Positions 16,001 through 23,730 of a DNA stretch of 34,063 bases are shown here, one piece after another. A program made the translations under genes and the position numbers. The DNA lies in assembly GCA_039184055.1 (NCBI GenBank), contig JBCDBH010000017.1, forward strand, positions 1 through 34,063, given 5' to 3'. Within the stretch, counting starts at the first letter, position 1. Each line of letters opens with the position of its first letter. The notes under the pieces are model-generated. The model was not told the origin of the DNA. It saw nothing but the letters and a program-made list of their open reading frames with translations, and ran no database searches. This stretch comes from JBCDBH01 sp039184055 (GTDB lineage: Bacteria > Acidobacteriota > Thermoanaerobaculia > Multivoradales > J023).

Positions 16001-18277
16001 CGCGCCACCGCGCTCGAAGCGCAAGATCATCAGGACGTACCGTTCGAGAAGCTGGTCGGTGAGCTCGAAGCGAGTCGCGACCGTTCACGGACACCGCTCT
16101 TCCAGGTGATGTTCGCGTTACAGAACAACGCTGAAGCCGAGCTCGATCTACCCGGCATCGAGGTTGCCACGTATGCCTTGCCGAGCACGACGGCGAAGGT
16201 CGATCTGCATCTATCCCTGACCGAGCGGACGAGCGGTGAGAGCACGAGCTTGGTCGGCACGATCGAATACGCCACCGAGCTCTTCGATCGTGCCACCGTG
16301 ACGCGGTTGGCGGAGCGTTTCAGCCGATTGCTCGATGCGGCATTGGCTCAGCCCGAGATGCCTGTCTCGGCGCTGCCGTGGCTCGATGAGGACGAACGGA
16401 CTCAGGTGCTCGACGGTTGGAACGGCGAGACCATCGAGGTGCCCGCCGAGGCGACGGTCGACAGCCTGATCGCGGAGTGCGCCGCGCGCCAGCCGGAGCG
16501 TGACGCGGTGGTCGGGGTCGACGAGACCTTGACCTACGCCGAGCTCGAACGACGGGTCGATCGTCTGGCGCGGCATCTGCGGTCGCTCGACGTCGGCACC
16601 GAGACGGTAGTCGGCGTGTGTTTGCCCCGGACACCGATGCTGGTGGTGACCTTGCTCGCGGTGCATCGCGCCGGTGCGGCTTATGTCGCGCTCGACCCCG
16701 CGTATCCGGCGGATCGTCTGAGCTTCATGGTCGAAGATTCCGGCGCCGCCGTGGTGGTGACGGACGGCTCGCGGGTGACCGAGCGACCCGGCGTCCCTGC
16801 TTCGACGCGCATCGTCGACTTGGCGACGGTCGATCTCGATGGGCTCGCCAGCACGCTGTCGTCACCGACGCCGCCGACCGCATCAGCGGATCGACTATCG
16901 CATCTGATCTACACCTCGGGTTCGACGGGTCGTCCAAAGGGCGTGGCGATCAGCCATCGCTCGGCGGTGACCTTGCTCGCCTGGGCGCGCCGGGTCTTCG
17001 ATGACGAGGAGCTCGGTGGCTTGCTCGCCGCGACGTCGATCAACTTCGATCTCTCGGTCTTCGAGCTTTTCTCACCGCTGGCCTGGGGCGGAACGGTGAT
17101 CTTGGCCGACAACGTGCTCGCCCTCGCCACGCATCCGGCGCGGGATCGCGTTCACATGATCAACACTGTGCCGTCGGCGATCTCGGCCTTGCTCGCCACC
17201 GGTCAGGTGCCGGACGGGGTGCGTAGCGTCGGTCTGGCCGGCGAACCGCTGCGTCGCGCGCTGGTCGAAGACCTCGCCGCGCAAGGTATCGAGACGGTTT
17301 ACAACCTCTATGGACCGTCGGAAGACACCACGTATTCGACCTGGGCACGGGTGCCTTTCGGTGACGAGCACGGCGAGCCGACCATCGGCGTACCGGTGGC
17401 CAACACCCGGGCCTATGTGCTCGACGCGTCCTTGCGACCGGTACCGGTGGGAGCGATCGGCGAGCTGTGGTTGAGCGGTGACGGCGTGGCGCGTGGGTAT
17501 CACCGCCGACCGGGGTTGACCGCCGAGCGTTTCGTGCCCGATCCCCATGCCGACGAACCCGGGGCGCGGATCTACCGCACCGGTGATCGGGTGCGGTGGC
17601 GTGCCGACGGTGAGTTGCTCTTTCTCGGCCGCGCCGATCATCAGGTCAAGATTCGTGGCTTTCGGATCGAGCCCGGAGAAATCGAAGCGGCGTTGATCTC
17701 GCTACCTCAGGTGACCGAGGTCGTGGTCGGTACGGTGCCCGAGCCCGCGGGTGGTCTGCGCTTGGTGGCCTGGCTGAGCCCGGCCGCCGATCACAAGCTC
17801 GACGTGGCCATGCTTCGCGATTCGCTCGGCGACACCTTGCCCGCGTACATGGTGCCGGGCGCGTTCGTTGTCCTCGATGACGTGCCCAAGCTTCCCAACG
17901 GCAAGATCGATCGCAGGGCGCTACCGGCGCCAAAAGTCGAAAGCGAGGTCGCCTACGAGGCGCCGACCACGCCGACCGAAAAAGAGATCGCGACGTTGTT
18001 CGCCGATCTGCTCGGCTCGACGGCTGACCGCATCGGTCGTCACGACGATTTCTTTGCCCTCGGCGGGCATTCCCTATTGGCCACGCAGCTGGTGTCACGG
18101 CTACGCGATACCTACGTGCTGCCTGAGCTGTCCCTCGACGAAGTGTTCCGTCATCCGACCGTCGCGGGAATGGCGCTCGCCATTACCCAGATGGAGGCTT
18201 CGGCCACCGACGAAGACGAGCTTGCCGCTCTCCTCGCCGAGCTTGCATTGATGAGCGAGGAAGAGGTTACGGCCTGA
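10097..18277 (+). CDS. NRPS1: C-A-T-C-T-C-A-T nonribosomal peptide synthetase
   Basis: A cytoplasmic peptide assembly-line enzyme of about 2726 residues. In order: C1 (about 47-475, HHIVADG at 175-181); A1 (500-1003, [11 protein letters not shown] at 655, substrate Asp701, Lys993); T1 (phosphopantetheine Ser1051 in LGGHSLL); C2 (1100-1540, HHIVSDG at 1240); T2 (Ser1600); C3 (1648-2095, HHIVADG at 1791); A2 (2120-2612, Asp2318, Lys2603); T3 (Ser2659). Module 2 has no A domain: C2 runs straight into T2. By alignment to GrsA, the ten-residue codes read DLFNIAATYK (A1) and DLFNGALTYK (A2), close to the alanine code DLFNNALTYK I recall from microcystin synthetase. C1 has no upstream carrier, so it may acylate the first residue. 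There is no epimerase or thioesterase. The start is uncertain: GTG at 10097 or ATG at 10109, neither with a strong ribosome binding site. Confidence 0.95.
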   Translation: MDCPMDDHGKTSSPSRGRLSSLIGRLSKERSGRPAGIERRADPAAPAPLLPTQRRIWLLDRLEPGSPAYVIAGRVDLDGALDVDALTAAVRAVVTCHEALRSCFPANRHGVPEQIVSVEPVIDVPVVEVADEDDSVAAEVLERARQPFDLTRGPVFRAVLLRRRSDAHVLVVAMHHIVADGWSLGIILRDLVNAYRSSSEQAAPHPTPAAPAGKKVQLADVAAWHDARKIDDKAIDLACERLAGVAPLELPTDFPRPPVVDDHGARTALSLPSTLAEAIRMCAREHKTTVFTVLATSWSAVLARFAGQTDFAIGMPVAKRNRRELEDLVGCLIDTRVLRIDTRGEPSLLEQIERFGAQMSAPGDDVSFEHLVDALEPMRARDRTPVFQAMVTMNPSALASQCLGTLQLAPRAIDVGSAKVDVTLELSDAGEGAIDAVLEYRTALFEPATVDRWANTWLRVLEAAVAAPTSSMTRWPWLDQAGREQIATWSRPARLKPASTVITDRIATQGELTPEATAVVAGDHELSYREMVDRTRQLAHLLHEHGVTGDDGVREQVVGVCWGRDEDLPVILLGVLESGAAYVALDPAYPAERLRQIVDDADPVLVLTRDDLLPEGLVEPSRVLDLERHRDRWYAQPSHRPDVLRDSERMAYLIYTSGSTGRPKGVAIRHRGVAALTDWAEATFSLDTLRGVGAVTSINFDLSTFELLVPLALGGTSVVMRDALALAEDPTRERVRLVNTVPSAMTELLRLEGVPPHATDVILAGEPLRRALVDQVHALPRVRKVMNAYGPSEDTTYTTIADVPVNERSEPVLGLPIDGTHLHVLDAELRPVPIGVVGQVFLSGTGVARGYLGLPRRTAESFVPDPFATEPGGRLYRTGDLVRRDTRGGLVFLGRVDHQVKLRGFRIELGEIEAVLDDLEGVHDAVVKVEGSGAEARLVAFVGMGEQVSDAASSSASLTATSLSTAVAKRLPKHMVPAVIVVLEALPRLPNGKINRGALRAPEGAGVASVSRPPSGPVEEQLARLFAEVLGRDRVDQVGADDHFFALGGHSLLAARVVARIREAFGRELPLATLFDHPTVAELATVLAAYDEAENMALPELVAVPRDRDLPLSFAQERLWFLDKLTPGASTYHMLGGFRLRGRIDRDALEEALSALVARHESLRTTFHDTDDGPVQRIASPEPMTIVVHEVDDASGHDEAIERLAQALLDRPFDLATGPLLRVEMVRLAADEHVLWVDMHHIVSDGWSIGVFCDELSAGYRKAMEESDVEMPDLAIGAADVAVWQRRIAEQDGWRAAIEHFRVALDGLEPLRLPTDRPRPASADAAGDRVAVTVTPILASRIEALARAAGTTPFVVVTAAYAACLARWAGVEDLAIGTPAAQRDRASLESLIGFFVNTLVLRADVSGDPSFSGLLDRLKRTVGAAFAHQQVPFEKLVEVLDPPRDPSTTPLVQTMVAMQTTDPVAPSLPGVAVTPCEAPSTGARFDLTLMLTATVDGGFDGGLEYRTSLFDRSTMVGLARHLVEVLEAVASDAEQPLSALPLPMPGEVRDVPAVARREDSHSDRLPTGEWETRIAAIFETVLDRTAIRADDDFFALGGHSLLATRVVARIRSELGVDLPLTALFEQPTVARLASRVAELASTPASASLPPIQPVDRSGDTPLSLAQNRLWFLDQLEGSVAYHIPAAVRLDGPLDGDVLERALAVVEDRHEALRTVFVEGEDERPVQVVKTTRTKLQRVDLANLDSERRELALDARLRDTVATPFDLATGPLMRTVLVRLAAEHHVLLVVLHHIVADGWSAGILIRELGAAYRAELEGVRPDLPELPIQYGTFATWQERHLDVVLAEQLDAWRHRLAGVPTLDLPTDRPRPAVRGTAGAEVPVTLDPELVAKVDALATTTGTTRFMILMAVFQALLGRWADQRDFAVGTPVAGRTHAEIEPLIGFFVNTLALRADLSGDPSLRTLLARTRATALEAQDHQDVPFEKLVGELEASRDRSRTPLFQVMFALQNNAEAELDLPGIEVATYALPSTTAKVDLHLSLTERTSGESTSLVGTIEYATELFDRATVTRLAERFSRLLDAALAQPEMPVSALPWLDEDERTQVLDGWNGETIEVPAEATVDSLIAECAARQPERDAVVGVDETLTYAELERRVDRLARHLRSLDVGTETVVGVCLPRTPMLVVTLLAVHRAGAAYVALDPAYPADRLSFMVEDSGAAVVVTDGSRVTERPGVPASTRIVDLATVDLDGLASTLSSPTPPTASADRLSHLIYTSGSTGRPKGVAISHRSAVTLLAWARRVFDDEELGGLLAATSINFDLSVFELFSPLAWGGTVILADNVLALATHPARDRVHMINTVPSAISALLATGQVPDGVRSVGLAGEPLRRALVEDLAAQGIETVYNLYGPSEDTTYSTWARVPFGDEHGEPTIGVPVANTRAYVLDASLRPVPVGAIGELWLSGDGVARGYHRRPGLTAERFVPDPHADEPGARIYRTGDRVRWRADGELLFLGRADHQVKIRGFRIEPGEIEAALISLPQVTEVVVGTVPEPAGGLRLVAWLSPAADHKLDVAMLRDSLGDTLPAYMVPGAFVVLDDVPKLPNGKIDRRALPAPKVESEVAYEAPTTPTEKEIATLFADLLGSTADRIGRHDDFFALGGHSLLATQLVSRLRDTYVLPELSLDEVFRHPTVAGMALAITQMEASATDEDELAALLAELALMSEEEVTA
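13400..15010 (+). other. Adenylation-less C-T module within NRPS1
   Basis: This part of NRPS1 encodes a full condensation domain (start motif LSFAQERLWFLDKL, catalytic HHIVSDG, late motif VPFEKLVEVL). About 60 linker residues later comes a normal carrier domain ([18 protein letters not shown]). No A-domain motif (YTSGSTG, YGPTE, NGKID) occurs between them. Both C2 and T2 keep their key residues, so the module looks functional rather than decayed. T2 must be loaded by another A domain, in cis or trans, or else passes the chain along unchanged. Confidence 0.88.
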
Positions 18278-18330
18278 CCGAACGTTGCCATGCCTGATCG
18301 CGCGCCCAGCGGGCGCCTTGGAGATAGCTG

Positions 18331-21300
18331 ATGAGCGAGATTTCCCATCTGATCGCCGAATTGAGCCCTGAGCAACGGGCGGTGCTCGAGCGGCGATTAC
18401 GTGAAAAACGCGCCGCGAAGAAAGTGGACACCATTCCGTCGCGGGCCGATCGGTCGCAACGGCCGATGTCGTTCGCCCAGGAGCGCTTCTGGTTCCTCGA
18501 ACAGCTGGCGCCCGGGAGCGCGCTCTACAACCTGCCGCTCACCGCGCGTCTGCTCGGGCCGCTCGATCATCCGCGTTTCGTCGAGGCGTTACGCGCCGTG
18601 CTCGACCGTCACGAGGTGATGCGTACGGTGTACCGGCTCGACGACGCCGGTCGTGTCGAGACCGAGGTGCTGACGGCCGAGGCGTTCGACTGTCCGCTCG
18701 ACGATCTTTCGACTCTCGACGTCGAGGCGCGTGAGGCCGAGGTGAGCCGTCGTGTCGAGGAGGAGCTGGCGCGTTCGTTCGATCTTTCCAAGGCTTGCTT
18801 TCGCGCCCAGTTGCTTCGTTTGAGCGCCACCGAACACGTGTTGCTCGGCAGTCTGCACCACATCGCGGGTGACGGCTGGTCGTTGGCCTTGGTCGAGCGT
18901 GACCTGATGCTCTTCTACACCGGTCGCGGGCCCGCGGCCGCCGATGCGACGCCGTTGCAATACGTCGATTTCGCGGTGTGGCAACGCGAGCGCTCGAGCA
19001 GTGAGCAGCTCGATCGTCAGCTCGACTATTGGCGTGAGCAACTCACCGGCGCACCACCGCTTCTCGGTCTGCCGACCGATCGATCACGACCTCCGGTGCC
19101 CAGCTACCGGGGCGCCAGTCAGCCATTCGGTCTCGACGCGGCGACCACCACGGCGCTCGAGAGTCTCGCCAAAGCCCACGGGGCGACCTTGTTCATGGTT
19201 TTGTTGGCGGGTTTCGACATCGTGCTCGCCCGTCTGGCGGAGACCGACGACGTCGTGGTCGGCTCGCCGGTGGCGGGTCGTAACCGTCGCGAGATCGAAG
19301 AGCTGGTCGGTCCGTTCGTCAACACGTTGGTGTTGCGGAACGATCTCTCGGGTGATCCGACGGTCGGCGAGCTGATCGAACGCGTCAAGACGGTGACGCT
19401 GGCGGCGCAGAAACATCAGGACCTACCGTTCGAGAAGCTCGTCGAAGCGCTCGATCCCGAGCGTACGCTGAGCTACAACCCGCTGTTTCAGGTTTTCTTC
19501 GCGCTGCAGAATCTTCCCGAAGCGCCCGACGACGGTGGCGAGCTATCGCTGGTGGCGTTCGACGGCGCGGTCGAGATGGAGCGGTTCGATCTTTCGTTGA
19601 CGTTGTCGCGGCGGCCCGAGGGTGTCGCTGGTCAGGTGAGCTGGGCGAGCGATCTCTTCGAAACCGCGACGGTCGAGCGTTTCATGGCGATGTTGAGCAG
19701 TCTCTACGCCGGCATGGCCGCGGCGCCGGACAGTCGAGTCTCGACCCTGCCCTTGCTCAGTCACGGTGATCGCGAGCAGCTCGTGGTGGGGTGGAACGAC
19801 ACATCCGTCGAGCGACCGAGCACCACCGTCGATCGTCTGTTCGCCGATCAGGTGCGTGCGACACCCGAGGCAACGGCGCTGCGCTTCGGTGACACCGCGT
19901 TGACCTATCGCCAGCTCGCGGCCCGGATCGGTGGATTGGCGACGCGGTTGCGCGCCGTCGGTGTCGGTCCGGAAAAGCGGGTAGCGGTTTTCCTGGACCG
20001 GTCGGAGCGGTTGCCCGAGGCGTTGTTCGGCGTGCTCGTGGCGGGCGCGGCCTACGTTCCGGTCGATCCGGACTATCCGGCCGAGCGGATTCGCTACGTG
20101 CTCGAAGACGCCGAGGTCGCGGCGGTCGTGACGCGTCGAAGCTTGATCGGCCGTTTGCCAGCGCTCGACGCTCCGGTGCTCGAGCTCGATGATGTCGCGC
20201 CGAACGGTGCCGGGTCGCTCGAGTCGCTCGGGTCTCTCGAGTCACTAGCCAGCCCCGAGAGTCTCGCCTACACGATTTATACCTCGGGTTCGACCGGTCG
20301 ACCCAAGGGTGTCACCGTGCCGCACCAGACCGTGGTGAATTTCTTCACCGCCATGGACGCGGTCGTCGAGACCGGCTCGGAAAGCGCCCGAGTGTGGCTG
20401 GCGACCACCAGTATGTCGTTCGATATCTCGGTGCTCGAGCTGCTTTGGACCCTGTGCCGGGGTTTCGAAGTGGTGGTGCGTGGCGATAGCCCCAAAGCGC
20501 ACGTCGAGAGCACCTCGAACGCGATGCCCGCGATCGAGCGCGATGTCGATTTCAGCCTGATGTATTTCGCCAGTGACGATCAGGCGGAGAGCGACGATCC
20601 GTACCGGCTCTTGCTCGAAGGCGCCGCGTTCGCGGATCGCGCCGGTTTTGCGGCCGTGTGGACCCCCGAGCGCCATTTTCACGAGTTTGGCGGTCTCTAT
20701 CCCAACCCGTCGGTGATCAGCGCGGCTCTGGCGGTGCGCACCGAGCGGGTGGCGATTCGTGCCGGTAGCGTGGTGCTGCCGCTCCAGGATCCGATCCGGA
20801 TCGCCGAGGAGTGGTCGGTGGTCGACAACCTGTCGCGAGGCCGCGTCGGCATTTCCTTCGCATCGGGTTGGCACGCCGACGATTTCGTGCTCGCGCCCGA
20901 CAACTTTCACGATCGCAAAGCGCTGATGTTGCGTGAGATCGAGACCGTGCGCGCCCTGTGGCGGGGTGAGAGCGTGACCCGGGTAGGTGGCGCCGGCAAG
21001 GAGGTTGCGGTCACCGTGCACCCACGCGCGGTGCAAAGCGATCTACCCGTTTGGCTCACCGCCGCGGGCAATCCCGAGACTTTCGAGATCGCCGGTCGCT
21101 CGGGCTACAGCTTGCTCAGCCATCTGCTCGGCCAAAGCCTAGAAGAGCTCGCCGAGAAGATCGCCATCTATCGCAAGGCTTGGGCCGAGGCCGGACATGA
21201 GGGCGAAGGGCACATCACGTTGATGTTGCACACCTTTGTCGGACGCGATCCCGAGCACGTCAAAGAGGCGATTCACGGTCCCTTCCGCGCCTACCTGCGG

Positions 21301-23730
21301 AGCTCGGTCGGCTTGATGAGCAATCTGGCGCGGAGTCTGGGGATGGACGTCCGTTCGCAGAGCTTCACCGACGACGACCTCGAAGTTCTGCTCGATCACG
21401 CGGTCGAGCGCTACGCGAGCACCAGCGCACTCTTTGGCAGCCCCGAGACGTGTGTCGAGCAGGTGGCGCGGTTGGCGTCGATGGGGGTCGACGAGATCGC
21501 CTGTCTGGTCGACTTCGGAGTCGATACCGACCGCACGCTCGACAATTTCGAGCATCTCGCCACCCTGCACCAGCTGACGCGGCCGCAAGACTCGGCCGAG
21601 GCGCCGATGGAGGTTCCGAGCTCGGAGAAGACGGTCAGCGAGCAGATCGTCGAGCACGGGGTCAGCCACCTGCAATGCACCCCGTCGCTCGCGCGGATGG
21701 TGGTGGCCGAGGATGGCGGCTTGGAGGCTCTCGGCCGGCTCGACCAGCTCTTGCTCGGTGGCGAAGCTCTGCCGGTCGATCTGGCGCGTGAGCTCACCGA
21801 GGCCGGGGTGACGTTGACCAATGTCTACGGACCCACCGAGACCACGGTGTGGTCGACCAGCGATCGGGTGACGACCGACGAGCTCGATCGTGGTGTGTCG
21901 ATCGGTCGTCCGCTCGCCAACAATCAGGTCTATGTGCTCGATCCCGAGCTCAGGCCCTTGCCGCCGGGTGTCTCCGGTGAGCTCTACATCGGTGGTGACG
22001 GCGTCACCCGTGGCTATTGGCAACGTCCCGGAATGACCGCCGAGCGCTTCGTGCCCGATCCTTTCATTGCCGACGGTCGGCTCTATCGCACTGGGGATCG
22101 CGCGCGCTGGCGGGCCGACGGCCGGCTCCACTTTCTCGGGCGCGCCGACAGCCAGGTCAAGATTCGTGGCCACCGGATCGAACCCGGTGAGGTCGAGGCG
22201 GTGCTCGCCAGTCATCCGGGTGTCGAAGCGGTGGCGGTGGTGGCGCGGGACGACGGTCCCGATGGCGCACGATTGGTGGCCTACGCGGCGCGCGGCATGT
22301 CGGTACCGGCGTTGCCGATCGCGGTCGACGACGTGGAACGCGAGCGTCTGCTCGGTGATCGACGTGGCTACACGCTGCCAAACGGGATGGTGGTGGCGCC
22401 GATCAGCGACTTTCAGGCCGGCGTGCTCTACCGTGAGATCTTCGAGGACGACTTCTATCTTCGCAACGGCATTACCCTCGACGACGGCGCGCGGGTGTTC
22501 GATGTCGGCGCCAACGCCGGTTTCTTCAGCCTCTTCGTCCATCTCGGGCGGCGTGATGTCGAGGTGCACTCCTTCGAGCCGCTGGCGCCGACCCGGGCCG
22601 CGCTCGAAACCAACGTCGCGCTCTACGGGGTGAACGTCGAGGTGCATCCCTACGGGCTGTCGCGCCGCGAAGAAGAAGCGGATTTCACCTTTTACCCGCA
22701 GATGGCCGGTCTGTCGGGGCGCTACGGGGACGACATCAATGATCGTGGCGCCACCCGGGCGATCATCCGGAGCGGTCTCGGCGGTGAGGCTTCGGCTCAG
22801 CTCGACGACGCGGCGCTCGACGAATGGCTCGACGCGCAATTCGTCAGCGAGACGCATCGCTGTCGCTTGCGTTCGTTGTCGGCGGTGGTCGCCGAACGCG
22901 GGATCGACCGGATCGATCTGCTCAAGGTCGATGTCGAACGCGCCGAGGTCGATGTGCTCGAAGGTATCGAGCCATCGGACTGGCCCAAGATCCGACAGGT
23001 GGTGGCCGAGGTCGACGGTCGAAGCAATCTCGCCACGGTGACCGCGATTCTCGAGCGTGAAGGCTTCGAGGTCCTGGTCGATGATCTCGTCGTGCCCGAT
23101 GCGGCTCAGATCGAAGCGGCGGGAGGCAATGCCGACGAATCGGCGGTCTTCATGCTCTACGCCAGTCGTGAGGGTGTCGAACGGACTCATCTCTCGGCGC
23201 CTGAGATGGCGGCTGAACGTGCCCAGCGCGGTGGACCGCCGAGCCTCGCCGAGCTGCGTGGTTATCTTGCCGAGCGTCTGCCGGCCTACATGGTGCCCGA
23301 GCGTTTCGTCGAGCTCGATCGACTGCCCTTGACCCCCAACGGCAAGGTCGACCGACGTGCCCTGCCGGCGCCCGATGCCCAGCCGGCCGCCAGTGCCGCC
23401 TATCAGGCGCCTCGATCGGAACAGGAGCGGGCGGTCGCCGAGGTGTGGCAAGAGGTGCTCGAGGTCGAGCGGGTCGGAGTCGACGACAACTTCTTCGAAA
23501 TCGGTGGTACCTCACTCGGCGTGGTGCGCTTGCGGAGCAAGCTCCGTGAACGTCTCGATGTCGATGTCTCGCTGGTCGACCTCTTCCGTCATCCCACGGT
23601 CGCCCTGCTGACCGCGCATCTCGCCAAGCAAGGCGAGGAGAGCGAGCCTGATTTCGACGATGCTCGGGCTCGCGCCCAGCGGCGGAAAGCCGCACGCACC
23701 GGTCGTCGCGTGCCACGGAGAGCGCGATGA
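18331..23730 (+). CDS. NRPS2: C-A-T with monooxygenase and methyltransferase inserted in the A domain
   Basis: A 1799-residue single-module NRPS. C domain: about 45-480, HHIAGDG at 176. The A domain starts near 505 (YTSGSTG at 650, substrate Asp698 in FDIS). It is interrupted by a luciferase-like monooxygenase (about 735-1085), resumes with the A5 motif NVYGPTETT, and is interrupted again after A8 ([11 protein letters not shown]) by an FkbM-type methyltransferase (about 1330-1615). It then ends with A9 ([11 protein letters not shown]) and NGKVDR (Lys1672). The T domain carries Ser1728 in EIGGTSL; a basic tail follows. The selectivity residues read DILQLGVVWK, close to the glycine code DILQLGLIWK. 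The expected role is to load a glycine-like residue, hydroxylate it and methylate the new hydroxyl. GGAG lies 7 bases before the ATG, the gene follows NRPS1 by 53 bases and overlaps the next gene by 4 (ATGA). Confidence 0.95.
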   Translation: MSEISHLIAELSPEQRAVLERRLREKRAAKKVDTIPSRADRSQRPMSFAQERFWFLEQLAPGSALYNLPLTARLLGPLDHPRFVEALRAVLDRHEVMRTVYRLDDAGRVETEVLTAEAFDCPLDDLSTLDVEAREAEVSRRVEEELARSFDLSKACFRAQLLRLSATEHVLLGSLHHIAGDGWSLALVERDLMLFYTGRGPAAADATPLQYVDFAVWQRERSSSEQLDRQLDYWREQLTGAPPLLGLPTDRSRPPVPSYRGASQPFGLDAATTTALESLAKAHGATLFMVLLAGFDIVLARLAETDDVVVGSPVAGRNRREIEELVGPFVNTLVLRNDLSGDPTVGELIERVKTVTLAAQKHQDLPFEKLVEALDPERTLSYNPLFQVFFALQNLPEAPDDGGELSLVAFDGAVEMERFDLSLTLSRRPEGVAGQVSWASDLFETATVERFMAMLSSLYAGMAAAPDSRVSTLPLLSHGDREQLVVGWNDTSVERPSTTVDRLFADQVRATPEATALRFGDTALTYRQLAARIGGLATRLRAVGVGPEKRVAVFLDRSERLPEALFGVLVAGAAYVPVDPDYPAERIRYVLEDAEVAAVVTRRSLIGRLPALDAPVLELDDVAPNGAGSLESLGSLESLASPESLAYTIYTSGSTGRPKGVTVPHQTVVNFFTAMDAVVETGSESARVWLATTSMSFDISVLELLWTLCRGFEVVVRGDSPKAHVESTSNAMPAIERDVDFSLMYFASDDQAESDDPYRLLLEGAAFADRAGFAAVWTPERHFHEFGGLYPNPSVISAALAVRTERVAIRAGSVVLPLQDPIRIAEEWSVVDNLSRGRVGISFASGWHADDFVLAPDNFHDRKALMLREIETVRALWRGESVTRVGGAGKEVAVTVHPRAVQSDLPVWLTAAGNPETFEIAGRSGYSLLSHLLGQSLEELAEKIAIYRKAWAEAGHEGEGHITLMLHTFVGRDPEHVKEAIHGPFRAYLRSSVGLMSNLARSLGMDVRSQSFTDDDLEVLLDHAVERYASTSALFGSPETCVEQVARLASMGVDEIACLVDFGVDTDRTLDNFEHLATLHQLTRPQDSAEAPMEVPSSEKTVSEQIVEHGVSHLQCTPSLARMVVAEDGGLEALGRLDQLLLGGEALPVDLARELTEAGVTLTNVYGPTETTVWSTSDRVTTDELDRGVSIGRPLANNQVYVLDPELRPLPPGVSGELYIGGDGVTRGYWQRPGMTAERFVPDPFIADGRLYRTGDRARWRADGRLHFLGRADSQVKIRGHRIEPGEVEAVLASHPGVEAVAVVARDDGPDGARLVAYAARGMSVPALPIAVDDVERERLLGDRRGYTLPNGMVVAPISDFQAGVLYREIFEDDFYLRNGITLDDGARVFDVGANAGFFSLFVHLGRRDVEVHSFEPLAPTRAALETNVALYGVNVEVHPYGLSRREEEADFTFYPQMAGLSGRYGDDINDRGATRAIIRSGLGGEASAQLDDAALDEWLDAQFVSETHRCRLRSLSAVVAERGIDRIDLLKVDVERAEVDVLEGIEPSDWPKIRQVVAEVDGRSNLATVTAILEREGFEVLVDDLVVPDAAQIEAAGGNADESAVFMLYASREGVERTHLSAPEMAAERAQRGGPPSLAELRGYLAERLPAYMVPERFVELDRLPLTPNGKVDRRALPAPDAQPAASAAYQAPRSEQERAVAEVWQEVLEVERVGVDDNFFEIGGTSLGVVRLRSKLRERLDVDVSLVDLFRHPTVALLTAHLAKQGEESEPDFDDARARAQRRKAARTGRRVPRRAR
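20212..20247 (+). repeat. Two 18-bp in-frame tandem repeats in NRPS2
   Basis: Two adjacent units encode GSLESL twice. They differ only at three third-codon positions, all synonymous. They lie in the loop just before the A3 motif of the interrupted A domain. Confidence 0.8.
20530..21590 (+). other. Inserted luciferase-like monooxygenase domain (A4-A5 position)
   Basis: About 350 residues of NRPS2 match the FMN-dependent luciferase-like monooxygenase domain found in natural-product enzymes (TIGR04020 type, from memory). The signatures are [83 protein letters not shown] and [17 protein letters not shown]. It begins after the A4 core [10 protein letters not shown] and ends before [16 protein letters not shown]. 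An insert at this same position is known from MtaG (myxothiazol) and MelG (melithiazol), where it alpha-hydroxylates glycine. Confidence 0.92.
22318..23178 (+). other. Inserted FkbM-family methyltransferase domain (A8-A9 position)
   Basis: About 285 residues of NRPS2 match an FkbM-type (Methyltransf_21) SAM-dependent methyltransferase. [18 protein letters not shown] and [18 protein letters not shown] lead into the SAM-binding loop [14 protein letters not shown] near residue 1389, followed by [35 protein letters not shown] and a C-terminal [10 protein letters not shown]. FkbM relatives are mostly O-methyltransferases, unlike the N-methyltransferase type usually inserted at this position of A domains. 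Confidence 0.9.

Noticed and set aside
18302..18316. Hairpin GCGCCC-AGC-GGGCGC between NRPS1 and NRPS2 as a terminator
   Set aside because: No U tract follows and the NRPS2 ribosome binding site starts a few bases later; at most a minor structure in the transcript.
21139..23451. 770-codon minus-strand frame inside NRPS2
   Set aside because: Antisense shadow of a GC-rich gene; the composition is rich in His, Arg and Gly with no family motifs, while the plus strand carries continuous NRPS motifs.
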